A DNA stretch of 64,000 nucleotides from Zeugodacus cucurbitae (Eukaryota; Arthropoda; Insecta; Diptera; Tephritidae), in NCBI RefSeq assembly GCF_028554725.1, contig NC_071671.1, positions 20,273,501-20,337,500 on the forward strand. The letters run 5' to 3'. This document shows positions 45,831 to 60,000 of this stretch, in pieces. Each line of letters opens with the position of its first letter. The first letter of the stretch is position 1. Made by a program: the position numbers and the translations under genes. Below the pieces are notes generated by a model, which searched no databases, had not been told where the DNA came from, and was given only the letters and a program-made list of their open reading frames with translations.

Positions 45831-47496
45831 TTGCTTGTCAAAGCGGTGTGTCTACTGTTGTAGGTGACATCTGCTGTCGTGTTGTTTGTGTAAACTTTGT
45901 AAATTTAAAAGCTTTTAATTTTCAGCTTTCTTTTCCGCCATTTTAGTTGCCAATTTCAGTCAGTGCATTCAGTTCGCTTTTCACTCGGTCGTGCTTGGTT
46001 AATATTAATTTTGAACTAGGAATTTTGTTCAAATTTTAATATAAAATTTAATAAAATGACTTTTAAAGGAAACGGAAGAAAACATATTGTATCTGTAGCT
46101 AGAAATAAGCAAAAATAATCAGGTAATTTAAGCTGTGTGGAAGCGGACCTACTGAAAAGGCCTATATCCGTCCGTCTATTAAAAAGTTTGTTGGCGGTCA
46201 TGGAGCAATGTATCGGGAGTGCGCCCTTTTTTGTTCTATAAAAAAACATAATATTGCTTTAATTCGCCAACTTGCATTATATACATACATATATATATTT
46301 TTATGTACCGCTATTCAGTTGCTTTCTCAGCCATATGTTGGCGAGTTGTTTGTACATAAAAGCTTTTTGTAGTAAATGTAAAAATATAGCTTATTCAGCT
46401 TCCTTTTCCGCCATTTTTGAACAATCGCAAACATTGAATTCCGTGCTGGTCTCTATACAGTTGCGTAGGAACAATTAAATTTTTAAACAACAAAATTGAG
46501 ATTATTGTTAATTATGAGAAAATTATTTTCTTTCGTGTTTTTATTCGGTTTCGGTTATTCGGTATTACATGAACCCATATAAAGGCAATAATTTACAAAA
46601 AGTGTCTTTCGTGTAAAATATTGTTATATAGAGCGATATTTAAACAAAAGTAATCTTCACAATGATTACTTCCCGAAAAAAATTATAAAATTTGGCTTGA
46701 ATACCAATAAACCAACTGCATACAGCGCCACCTTTTGGTGAATTATTTCTATATTAATTTTAAGATTTAAAAAGCGTTGAGCATTCTACATTTGATAGTT
46801 GCATTTTAACTGTTATTCGGTGCATATATACAGCATTTTTTTAATTTATAAATGTGATTTCCAAAATCTTTATTGAAATAGAGTTTTGAAACGGTATTTA
46901 AAGGAAGAAAAATATAAAAGGGTATGTGATATAAAACTGATCAAATCGGCAAAACATTTTAAAGAAATAAAATACATATTTCTTCAGAGGCAGTGTAAAT
47001 ATTTCAACATAACTGTTTTCGCCGTTCGAAAAAACAAGTGCAATAACAATAAGGTGTGTGTTTTAAATTATTTTTTCCATTAAATGAGAACTAAAGACAC
47101 ACATTTGTATATAAATAATATAAAAACAATAAACGATGCATAAATGTTATCGAAAGTTATCGGCAGCTGTGCTGTGCTCTGGCAATTTGCAGATAGTGCT
47201 GAACACAAAGACGACGACACGACACGACGTAGCGACGGCTGATCACAAATGTCGCTTTGAAGCCAGCGCCTTGAACATTTTGAAGATAAAAAATAAAATT
47301 TACATATTTAGTTTAAAGTGAAATTATTTACTCAAAAAATGTAAACATTGGCGATTTATTTGTTTTAAATAATCGATTGTTATTATAAATGATATATCAA
47401 AGCTATTTTACGTTTCTACTGGCAAAATGACGTCATACTTGGGAGAACTTTGAATAATTTTACATTTCACATGTTAGTGGCAGCTCTACAGCGGCC
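45831..47496. other. Non-coding stretch left of the PKC 3' flank
   Basis: Only short open frames without recognisable products on either strand. Confidence 0.4.
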
Positions 47497-47546
47497 ATTG
47501 TCGTCGGCAAAATTAGAAACATTTCTAATTTGGCGACAACGACAAT
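47497..47546. repeat. Near-perfect hairpin with a 2-nt loop
   Basis: 47497-47519 (attgtcgtcggcaaaattag..) and 47522-47546 (tttctaatttggcgacaacg..) are reverse complements with few mismatches or bulges. They form a stem of about 23 bp around CA. Further tgtcg/cgaca-rich words lie at 47205-47270 and 47550-47650. Origin is unknown, possibly a MITE. Confidence 0.6.
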
Positions 47547-50500
47547 TACAAGCTTGTTGTCGCGTAGTCGTGCTGCTGTCAAAAAATCTGTGTCCATAAG
47601 AACGCGTGTATTTTAATATTTGACAGATGTCGCTCGTCGCTTGTCGTAATGCGGATGTAAGACTCTATATAGAAAAAGAATCTCAACTATTGGGCGCGGT
47701 TTCCTCGATGATGTGGGCGAAGTTGCACATATAAAATTATGTGAATTATTTCACTTTAACAAGTGCGAGGGGATCCCAGTCCCGGTGGTGTCACAAAGGC
47801 TTAGGCGCGTTGATTGACAACCACTTAACTTATCGGCAGCTGCTGATAGTACATGTATTACCTATTTACTGTCTTTACCAAGAATATTCAAACCCTTCAC
47901 TTCTCTTCAGTCAAATACAATAAACAAAATTAGGTTTTTTTGTAGAGTTCATTTTTATTATTACCGGAATAATATGTTTTGTAAGTTCATGATGATTTTG
48001 TTAGAGTTGCATTCTAATACATTATTTATTATATGTAAAATACATGTATATATATATTTATGTATGTATATATAAAGTATTGTAAGTTAAATATTTGCTT
48101 AACAAAAAGTGCAATAGAAACACTCTGCGTCTTACTTTTTTCCTATAAATCTTTTTCATTTTAATGTGAATGTTATAGTATGTGTGCATAAGATTTCTTT
48201 GAAGTAAATGTTTTTTAAGTTTCTATATTTGTAAGTATCTGTTGTAAGTTTTTTCTTACTTTAAGCGTAAAATCTTGAAAGATGTGTATGAGATTTAGTT
48301 TTTTGTTAGGTTAATTTTGCAAAACGCTTAGGCAAATAATAATGGTTGTAACATATATATATATATAAATAGAAATTTACATCTTTCATATACATATATG
48401 TATCTATGTAGTATAACATTAAATGCTCGCTTTTGGTAGTATTTCTATACACTTGTAGATATTTGCTTTTCAAGTTTTAGGTTATGTATTGTAGTAACTG
48501 CAGTAGTTTGATATATTTGTTTAATTTAAATATGTGTTTTTGACCGTTATATATTTAGTTTAATATTTAATGTTGCTAATTCATATATTGAATGCTAATA
48601 TGTTTGCTAAGTATGCACACCGATTTCCGCAGCAATTCGCAGTTTTCCTTGTTTCGGAATTTCAATACGCGCTAAATTTTGTATATTTGATGTTTCTTTA
48701 ATGATTTTGTTTACTTAATGTTTTTGCCTTTAGTTGCTAAATTTTAAATTTTTCTTTTTATTCCTAAAAATAAATCGTTTATATGTAGTTTAAACACACA
48801 TATCTTTTATGATTTTTAAAATATCGCAAATATATTTGAATAAATTTCAAACTATAGTCTAACAGTTGATTTTTTTCTATTTTTTTTTATAATTTCTGTA
48901 TACGCATATTAATAAAGTCGTTAATATATAATGTAAATGTTAATATGAAACTTACAAATAAGACAGCGTCGCTATGTCTTTTTTTCTTTTGCTGTTAACA
49001 TTCATAATTTAAATTGTTAACATTCAAAACGAATTACTATTAAATTTATTTTTTATTTTTTTAAATTAAAAATGTTAATATTTCAGCTAAATTTTAACTA
49101 CGTAATTAAATATGTAATTTGTAATGCATAGGCAAATGTTGTCAGTAGTTAGGAGTTTGTAACTTTTAACTCTAAGTTTAAAGTAGTCTCTTTGCTTAAA
49201 TGTTAAGTGCTTACATTTACAGAAATATCTTGAATATGCCGTTAATTTAAGTACTTTCTTAATTTTTCATTACCATTACATTGATGTGTTGCAATTTAAA
49301 CGGTATTTCAATATTTTTTTTTTTTTCATGTAAAGTTTTATTCCATGTAATTTTTTTTTCTTTATTTTTATTTTTGTTTTTTATATTTATTTTTATAATA
49401 ATATAATTTTTCTACTAGCAGGCATCACTAACATGTTTTAGACACGTTTACGCTACTTTTAATATTTTAAAGAAAAAAATTAATTTAAAAAATGCAATAA
49501 TTAGCAATCGCAATCAAATCCTTTTCAACTGCTGTGCAGCACTGTGTTGCAAAACAACGCAAAATCGACCCAGCTTTTAATATTTGCGACTTTACCAATA
49601 TTTAATTTTTTTTTATAATAAAGTAGTCGCATTCTTTAGATTTACTAATTTTTATTTTTTTAAATATATTTTTTTCATAATCTTTCTTTTTTTTATTAAT
49701 TTTTTTTGCAAATATTTATTTTATTAATAATATTTATTTGGAGTAAATGCTTCAAATGCTTTCTGTGAAATATGTATTCAACTGTTAGGTACTAATTCTC
49801 TGTTCAGTTAATAGTTTAATAATAAATATAATATATTTTAAAAATAAATTACTTAAGTCATCTTATTTAAAATTTTTTTTTGAATTTTTTTTAGTTTTAG
49901 CTTCGCTACAGCCTATAGAGAGAGTACTTATATAGAGTTTTTTAGGCTTAGAGGTATGCATAAATATATTATTTATTTGTATTTGTATAGATTTACGTTT
50001 TTAAGTGTATATTTGTTTTAAATTTTATTTAGAGTTTAGTTTTTTAAATATTTTTATAAGTTTTTTAGACTAAAGACTGGAAGGCTAACTACATTCTTAT
50101 ACTAAAAAGTTATTTTTTCGGTTTTAAAAATAAAATGATAAGAAATTGTATAAAGGCGTTAGCAAAACTCATAACTTTCGTAGGAAATGGTAAGAATATG
50201 GAACTTATATTTGTTATTGTTATTACTTTTATTTTTTCTTTACCTAATCGTATCTTTGAGGATAGTTTGAAGTTTATTTTCAGAAGAAGTAGAGGGGTTT
50301 CTGCATTTTCAGCAAGAATTATATGAAATTAACCTTCAAATTTATTATTAGAACAGTCACGTTTAGAAATCTCATCTCTGCAGACTTAAAACTTTTTTGA
50401 AATTAAATTAAGTGCATATCTTTCTCACTAAATTACGCTCATAACACTCTCAACTGGTTTCCAGAGCATTCCTAAACTAAATATGTGGCACAAAAATTCT

Positions 50501-53500
50501 GCTAAAAAGATTGTCATAAACGTTTTTTATGGTTTATTTTAAAGTTCTTTTGCATTTGATATATGATTTTATTTTTCAAGTTTTTTGAAATTGTATTCTT
50601 AAACCGTCAATATTCTTTTATTTATCAATATTTTTGTTTTTATCGATTTATTTGGTCGTTACAACATTATAAATATAATTTTTATTACTACTGATTTCTT
50701 TTCTCAAATATGTATTGTATCGAAAATCATAAAAAAGATTGTACACACATTTTTATTCATGAATTGATTACAACTAGATTTCAAACGGATTTATTATGTA
50801 TTTTTCATTTTTCATATAAGCGCTGCACAGTGTGAACCCACCATAAGTTATGTAGTAAAGCAGCTGAGTTGTAGAAATTTCTTGGAAAAAGAATATATAT
50901 ATAGCAAGGGAATAAGCGAAAATGTGTACTTGGAAAAGGGTTACTGCAACAGTTAGGTGTTGAAATGTGTTTTTATATATTTTTTTAATAGTTAAATATG
51001 TTTAAAAGTCTCTAAAAATCAATTGATAGCGCTTGATATTTCATAAGTGAAAGCTTCAATTTATCGGAAGCTAAATAGCTGAATTTTTGTGTTTTTCAGA
51101 GTTTTTAAGGCAACTAGACTGTTTTTCAGACTTTGGTGAGCGCGCCATCAAAGTGCTTTATTTGAAAATACATTGAGATTGATTTCGAATTAAATACTAT
51201 CGACTAAATGTTATCCTATAAAATATCGACTACGTGTATTTAGCAAAGATGTATTATTCGGAAGATTTTTTTTAAATCAATATGTTTATTGCAGTTAACA
51301 GACAAATTGAAAAAAAAAATATATATTTTTATATATACGTCATATATTCAATATATAGATCTGATCTCTGATTTCAATCAAGCATTTATGTTTATTCTTA
51401 CAATATTTTACGTATTTTACTTTTCTTTAAACTTTTGACAGCAAATGATCTCTACATCTCCATATTTGAATAATTAATCGTTTATCGATAACAAACGTTT
51501 GTACCGATTGTGCAATGCAGGGGCGAACATTACAATCGTCAAACGTTTTCACGCACTATATTCACTCAATATTTGAAAGTTTTACAAATTGTTTTATTTT
51601 ATAGCGAGATTTTATATTTTTTGGTATAATTATTGGCGATTTTTTTTTTGCGAAAATCAAATATTTCACCACTTCAACTTTTTAGTTAGTACTCTACAAG
51701 AATACATTCATATTCATATTTTTTAACCTCAGCATTCATTTCTTGAGTACCCATTGTATAAGTTTTTTTGTTCTATATTTTTGGAAATTAATATTTATGT
51801 ATATTTTTCTCTGCGCATTTATATACTTTTGTTGTGCTTCGTAGATGATCACAATATTTATATAGTGGAAATATTTGGAAGGTTATACTGGAGAGGAAAA
51901 GGTAAGGAAGTGAGTCAGTCAAAGGTTAGAAGACCTAAAGAGAAAAAGAAGAAATTATTTTGTTAAAATCAAAATCGAAATTAATCGAAACAAATATTTT
52001 TTCTCCATACATGCAGTTGTAATTGAGTCGATAACAATTGTTTACATTTCTCAGAACAATTTTTTAAATAAAACGATTATTTTTTTTTCAAATAAGAAAT
52101 TACCCGATTTTAGATTCCCATTCCATTTATAAAGGGGAAATTCTTAAAAATATGTTCATTATTGGTTATCGATTTAAGCATCGTCAAATAATAGAGAACG
52201 ACCTGTTTGCATTTCAGTATAAATTTAAATATTTTATCAAGTTAAAAATTATTTCGAAAAGTTATCGATTACGATTAATGCTGCTCATCGTGCTACAAAA
52301 ATGAATATTCTCCTTCAAATTATACATTTCAAGATATGTAAATTGAGCAATGTTGTTGCTTAATGTGTATTGCTTTAATGATTCATTGTTTTTGTTGCTT
52401 TACGAAATGTATGTATATCGATTAATCGATAAGAGAAGTTGATTTAAGTATTTCTCTTGGTTTTTCATACACAATTAATCAATTAGATTATTACTGTTAT
52501 TTTGCAAAATTAAAATTACAACTCAAGTCATTTGGAAATTTAAAAGTAACTTCGATAACTCAATTATCGATTATACTAGTTATGAGTGTTATATTTTTTA
52601 AATAAATTACTAAAATATTTTTGACTTTTAAAACCATAATATTTATATTTTTCCAAAATATAATAGCAATTATTTTTAATTAAAAAAAAAATAAATATAT
52701 TCAATTTTATTTTCAATTTTTTTAAATTATTTTATTATTTATTCAGAATAATATATTTTTAAATTTTTTTGTGGATTTCTTTTTTTTCCATTAAATTAAT
52801 TAAAAAAATGCTTTTCTCCAAAATTAAAAAAAAAAAAAACAAATAATGAAAATTCAGACTAAAAAAATAAAAACAAGGTATTTCGAATTTTCTTTAATTT
52901 TATTTAATAATATTTTTTGATAATTAAATTTTTTTTAAATAATTAAATTTAAAACCTAATAATAAACATTTATGTTACTTAAACAAGTATTTTCAATTTT
53001 CTTAAGCTTCATTATGACTAAGCATATGCACATAATTTAATTTAAAAACAAATTGGAATTTTTTAAAAATTTAGTTTACAACTATTCTTATTTAAAAATA
53101 TTTTATTTAACATAGGTAATACGTTTAACGGTCAACAAATAATAACAACATGATTTATTTATAATACACAATTCTTAAATAGACAATATTGCTTAACGTT
53201 TTTTAACAAATTATAAAAAATAATTTTTTTTTGTTAAAAAAAAAACAATTTAAAACAATTTTTTTAATAAATTTTACAAATAAAAAAAATATTTAAATAA
53301 ATAATTAAAAAAATATATTTAAATAAATATTTAAATAAATAGTTTTTACATAAAAAAATAGGTATATTTTACAATTTTTTTTTATAATTTTTACAAATAA
53401 AACCTATTCTCTTAAAACAATTTTTACAAAAAAATATGCTTAAATATTTCAATTACAAATTTTGTAAATAGTTAAATAATAAAAAAGAAATTCTTTAAAA

Positions 53501-54077
53501 ATAATAATTTAAAAAATATCAAGATAAAAAAATATTATTTTGCAAATAAAAAACTTTTGTCTTTTTCAATCAAAAATTTCATTTAAAACATATAAATTAG
53601 TTGCTACTGCACTTCTCAACGCCTGCAGTGGATTTTCAAACCTTATTCACCTACAAACACACACACGCACAATCACTCGCTTGCCACACGCCTGCAGGTA
53701 TGCATGTAACTTGAGTGCGAGCGTGTGTGTGTGCTCTGCTTTCTCTACTCCCTTTCGTCCCTTTCGTTCTAGAAATTCTCCTTAAAATTCTTATAATGGC
53801 ACGTTGTTCCCACCTACGTACGTACAGTGTGTTCGAAAAAAATGACGCACCGCAACAGTATTCACACTAACACACCAAATGATATTACAGCGCTTGGCTA
53901 ACGCTTGATTTCCTGCTTCACTTCTTGCTTGTTTCCGTTAAAACAATGTAATATCCGCGCATAAATTTCTCTCTGTCTGCCTCTCCCTTTCTATCCGTTG
54001 CCTCTGTTTCCTACGCACCGCCGCAATACTTTCTTCTATGTGTGAGTGTTTGTGTGCTGGTGTGTGTTTCAACGTGT
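47547..54077. other. AT-rich gene-free block, possible long 3' UTR of Pkc53E
   Basis: There are 6.5 kb with no supported exon. Between about 48000 and 50400 the plus strand is clearly T-rich, so a minus-strand transcript would be A-rich. Many minus-strand AATAAA signals are present, the most distal near 47954-47959. 53640-54070 holds CA/GT-rich microsatellite-like runs. The true 3' end of Pkc53E cannot be placed. Confidence 0.35.
51483..52572. promoter_or_regulatory. Cluster of ATCGAT / CGATA motifs
   Basis: TATCGATA at 51483-51490; CGATAA near 52029 and 52553; TTATCGAT near 52167, 52262 and 52565; and a double ATCGATTAATCGAT at 52417-52430. CGATA cores are bound by BEAF-32 and the TATCGATA palindrome by DREF in flies. 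A boundary role between genes is speculation. Confidence 0.3.
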
Positions 54078-57000
54078 TTAAACGGGCACCGAATAGTCCG
54101 GATTCACGTAGGAGAAGCCCACAAATTCCGTTTGATCCAAATTCATCATAAATACTTTATCCGTTGGTGTCAGATCCGTTTTCTCCGAAGTGAATTGCTT
54201 ATCGAAATTCGAGACATCTTTGCGATGTTTCTGTGTGTGTGTGCGTGTGCGTAGTTCAAGTGTTTGCATATTAATTTCAAAAAGAGGATAGTAGATTATT
54301 TGAAAGAAATAATAAAAGTAGAATTAATTTTGTGAAAATATTTTGGGTTTTTTTTCGTTTTCACTTACGATTTTCGGCTTAAATGGCGGCTGCACTTCAC
54401 GATTCTCAATTTTCTCCCAATCGATGCGTCGGAAGAATGGATGTATGCGCACATCCGCCTCGCCGGTGGCTCCACAACCGAGCCGCTTGTTCGGTTGCTT
54501 GGTGAGGAACTGGAAGAATAAGGGACAGGAATGTGGTTCAGTGATTAATAAAATACTCAAATATTCTGTGGGTATATTAAAGTCGAGGATGGGATTATGT
54601 GTAGAAGTTCACGTAAGTGAGGAAATTTTTTGATTGTCATTCACTTGGGAGTGGCCAGAAACGATTCTTCTCCACATGGATCAAGCAGCTCACGACTTCC
54701 GGTTTTAGATCAAGTATCCTCTGGGTAGCCAACGAACACCCGTTTGGAGGCGAGCTAAAGAAGGGGTTGTGCGCAGGGTTCGGGACCCATCACATAAAAC
54801 GAAGTACCAATGAAAAATCGACGAAAGAGTCGGATGAGAAACCCCTCTTTTGATGACGACCCCTGCAAACGTTCTAAGGATTATGATTTGAGGGCATGCA
54901 CCTGGAAAGTCCGGACCCTGAATTGGGAAAGTGCCTCTTCCCAGCTGGTTGATGTCCTTATACGTCAAAAGGCTGACGTCACCGCCATCCAAGAAGTGCG
55001 ATGGACGGGACAAAGGCGGAAGAAGTTATGTCCTTGTGACATTTACTACAGCGGCCATAAAAATGAGCCCAAATTTGGTGTTGGATTTGTGGTGAGAGAG
55101 AGGCTCTGTCGCCGAGTCCTGGCATTCACCCCGGTGAATGAACGTTTTGCCACAATCCGCATCAAAGCGAGCTTCTTCAATATATCGCTTATTTGCGGCC
55201 ACGCTCCGACGGAAGAGAAGGACGATATGACCAAAGTTTCTTTCTATGAGCGCTGCCCCCGCCACGATGTCAAAATCGTGCTTAGCGATTTTAACGCTAG
55301 GGTGGGTAAAGAAGGTGTCTTTGGCACAACAGTCGGAAATTTCAGCCTCCATGACGAAACATCGCCAAACGGCCTGAGGCTGATCGACTTCGCTGGGGCC
55401 CGAAATATGGTCGTCTGTAGTACCAGATTCCAGCACAAGAAAATTCATCAAGCAACGTGGCTGTCTCCTGATCGTAACACGCGTAACCAAATCGATCATG
55501 TTTTGATAGACGGAAGACATGTCTCCAGTGTTTTAGACGCGCGTACGCTCCGACGACCAAATATAGACTCGGACCATTATCTGGTAGCAGCGAAGAGACG
55601 CACCCGCCTCTGTGCAGCAAAGAACGCCCGTCAACAAACACAAGCAAGGTTCAACGTCGAAAAGCTGCAATCGCAACAGACAGCCACGAAATACTCTACT
55701 CGACTAGCACTACTGCTCTCTGAGAACACTCACCAGCATCTCGGTATAAGGGAACTGTGGAATGGTATATCAAACTCACTGCGTACTGCTGCAGCCGAAA
55801 CAATTGGATTTCGGCAACTACAAAAAACGAGCTGGTACGTAAACAGACTGCCTACCTCGCAACGTTGCAATCAACCACAACACGTGCGGGATGGGTTAGC
55901 TACCGGGAGCTGAAGAGGGAAGCGAGACGCATTTGCAGACAGAAAAAGAAAGAGGCCGAAATGCATGAGTATGAAGAGCTTGAGAAGCCGGCCGATAGAG
56001 GTAATGCTCGAAAATGTTATGAAAAAAAATGAAGCGACTTAACGAAGGTTTCAAGACCGGAGCATCCTCATGTAGAGGCCAAGATGGTAATCTGGTAACC
56101 GATGTTCAGGGCATACTGGGATTATGGAGGGAACACTTCTCCGACCTGCGAAACCGATTCCCCAATCGATGACGATGGAACAGATGTTCCATTACCCGAC
56201 CATAAAGAAATTCGAAAAGCAATTACCCGCTTAAAGAACAACAAAGCGGCGGGTGCCGATAGATTACCGGCCGAGCTATTCAAATACGGCGGAGAAGAAC
56301 TAATAAGGTGCATGCATCAGCTTCTTTGCAGAATATGGTCGGAAGAAAGCATGCCTGACGATTGGAATCTCAGTGTACTCTGCCCAATACACAAAAAATG
56401 GAGACCCCATAATTTGCGCCAATTACCGTGGGATAAGCCTCCTCAACATCGCGTATAAGGTTCTGTCGAGCGTATTGTGTGAAAGACTAAAGCCCACCGT
56501 CAACAAACTGATTGGACCTTATCAGTGTGGCCTTAGACCTGGAAAATCAACAACTGACCAGATATTCACCATGCGCCAAATCTTGGAGACGACCCGTGAA
56601 AAGAGGATCGGCACACATCACCTTTTTGTCGATTTTAATGCTGCTTTCGACAGCACGAAAAGGAGCTGCCTTTATGCCGTGATGTCTGAATTTGTATCCC
56701 CGCAAAACTAATACGACTGTGTAAGCTGACGTTGAGCAAATATGTTCCAATAAATCAACAAGGCTCTTTTAGCCTCAATTAATTATACAGATATACATAA
56801 GAACTAACCTAAATGTTGTCCGCTGCACTAAAGATTTCTAAGGGCCCATTTGTATTAATTTCTGATCATTTTAGAAACTGATTCAAACAGTGGGCAATTT
56901 TTTAAACAAATTTTTCGTAAATAACATTTCAAATTAACAAAACTTAAACCATCTAAACTGAACCCCTACACTAATATAAAATCTAAAAATATAATTATAA

Positions 57001-60000
57001 TTCACAAAAGCTCAACAAAAGCTATTTTACAGAACCACTATAAACACTGCTGCCAAAATATGCTTATTCACTAAAGTATTCCGCAACAACATGCTTTAAA
57101 ACTTTTACATTTTCAGCATAAAATTTAAATCAACTTAGTACAGTTATTTACAATTTGCAAGGTCACTAAAATTTAATGCAAAAAGGATGCCATAAACAAA
57201 GAATGTACACAGTTGGCGCTTATAACTTATTCCACTTCCAATTTATATATGCACAAGTGCCGGGCTGCTTGACGGACATTTAAAATTAATTTATGCCCAA
57301 CAACATATGTGTGCATATTTAATGAAGTTCAGCCACAAAAGAACAGTTCATAGCTTATGGCTTTAAGCATTTGTGGTGCTGTAAAACTCAGTAAAAATAA
57401 ATCGAATAAAGCTTGACATAAGTTCAAAGAGCGTAATTATTTTTAAACAGCGGTATTTTACTTACCCCTTTGCACGCCTCTTTGGCCTCCTTACTCAAAC
57501 TCTTCGGATAGGAGACATTGTGATCGGTAATGGCAGCAAACAACTCTTCCTCATCCTCACCATCGAATGGTGGCTGACCGACAAGCATTTCGTAGAGTAG
57601 AACTCCATAGGCCCACCAATCTACCGATTTGCCGTAGGGTTGATATAGAATGATCTGTTGAGGGAAATTAAGAGTTAAAGATTGGTAGGTGATGATAATT
57701 GTGGAGAAGTAGCAATAAGGGATTTAAAAAATCTGTTTAAACTAGTTGTGCTTTAGGTACAGCCTAAAATCTTGATCTTAAGGTCGAGGCTTACTTGAGA
57801 AATTGAAAAGATTGATTGGATAAGCTCTAAAAACTTTGACTATTATGCGACAAATTACGCAATAACCATTAAGCGTATTTAAGGTACAACGTAAGGGTTT
57901 TACATATATTTGTGACAGTAGATATGAAAGCTTTAAGAAACTTTCAAAGTTTTTACTATTATTAGACCAGTTATTCAATATTTTAGATGTAGTTAAGATA
58001 AGGAATTAAAATTCTATATAAATTTAAACAGTATAGTGAGAAAAGCTTTTGAGAGCTTTTACTATTGAATGAAATTTAATGAAACACTCAATATTTTTAA
58101 CGTAGGTAAGATAAAGATAAGATTCTACATAAATTTGCGACAATAGATTTTAAAGCTTTATAAAGATTTTGAAAGCTTTTATATTTATACGACGAATTTC
58201 GAATTATCCAATATTTTAGACGTATTTAAAATAAGGATTAAGAGTTATGAAATACAAATATTATTGAAAACTTCTATTTAACTGCAATATATGGCAATAT
58301 TGCTTGCCGACTGCCGCCGACATTATTGCTCAAGTAGTCTAGAATCACAATCTAAATTGCTACGCAGATAAATAAACAAAAAATTGGACTGCCTTTTAAG
58401 GCAACCAAGCCCAAAACGCACACAGCCACACACATATCGATTTGTATCGGAACTAATTAGTGTCAGCAGACAGATACAATTCAACACAGACACTTAAACG
58501 AAATTTTGTGTTTTTCTTTGAAATGAAATCGAAATGTGTGTCCCATTTATTTTAGCAACTGCTTGCAACAATAACAACACAAACATAAAATAGTTTCCCT
58601 TTCAACGACTGGATTGCGTATCCTTTTACTCACCTCGGGTGCTATGTAGTCGGGTGTGCCGCAAAATGTCTTTGTTGTCTTATCACCAATAATATTCTCC
58701 TTACACATGCCAAAGTCGGCAATTTTCACATGACCATCGGCATCCAACAGAACATTGTCCAATTTCAAATCACGATACAAAATGCCTTTACTGTGTAGGA
58801 AGAAGAGCCCAGCGGCGATTTCGGCTGCGTAAAATCTAATAGAAAGTAGGCAAAAAGAGAAATCGAAGAAAAAATTTAAAAGGTATGTTTGTAAAGAAAA
58901 TAATGTAGTAAAATGAAAAAAAAAAAAACGTTTTAAAGTGATATTGTGAAAAGAAACCAGTGTAAATAATACACTGCCGAGATTGGCCACTTCAGAGAGG
59001 TTAATCAACGGCTAAAAGTCACTTGCGCCAGAGGTTAGTCAATACAATCGAATGGTTTTCTTGTTTATTTTTTCTTTATTTCATTTCTCTTTTTTATTAT
59101 ATTTTGTTTTTCTATTTCGTTATACTTACACCGCTACCGGCTCCTTGAATTTGCCAAATTGTTGTATTTGAAACATTAAATCGCCACCATTGACATACTC
59201 CATGACAAAGAAGAGACGATCCAGTGTTTGGAAGCATGAGTGCAGCTGCACTAGGAATGGTGGCTTCTCGCCCAAAGCCAAAACACGTTTCTCAATCATT
59301 GTACACTCGACATCATCGTCTTGTATAATGACATCCTTTTTCAGTATTTTAATGGCGTAGAGATCTTCGGTGCCCTTGCGTTCGGCCAACATGACCTGGA
59401 GCAGGTTGAGAAGCGAAAAAAAACAGTTATGAAAAAACGAGAAGTTTTATGATTTTTCAGGAATATCTTATAACTTTTTAAGTAAAAAATGAGTCAATAA
59501 AACTTTCTCCAAATCTACATAACACTCTTTAAAATTGTATACAAACAAACTTAAGCTATCAATAACATGACAATTGCTTTTCACTCACCTTGCCGAATGA
59601 ACCTTTGCCCAGCACTTTTATGAAATTGAAATCTGTGGCACGTATCATATCCTTTTTGGATTGTGTCTGTGCATTTGTATCGCTGCGCATCACCAGTGGT
59701 TTCTTTTGTGATGATTTCTGCGAATGAAATGCGAGTAGAATGGAGTAAGTAAGTGAATGAGGTAAGAGTGTGGTATCAAATAATATTTCTCAAATTGGTT
59801 TATTTGGTTTTTGGTTTCTTTCTGCAATTTACCCGCATTTGACTTTTGAGTTTAAGTAGATCCTGTGTGGCATCGGCGCATGGCACATTGTAGTATTCGC
59901 CCTCCTCTTGTGTGAGCAATTTGAACCAGCCATCCGCGGGATTCTGGAAAATTTGAAAGAGACATTGAAAGATTTCAGAATGTAACAACAATTTTTCAAA

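Noticed and set aside
54705..55647. Several minus-strand frames of 60-164 codons
   Set aside because: All are antisense to the LINE endonuclease.
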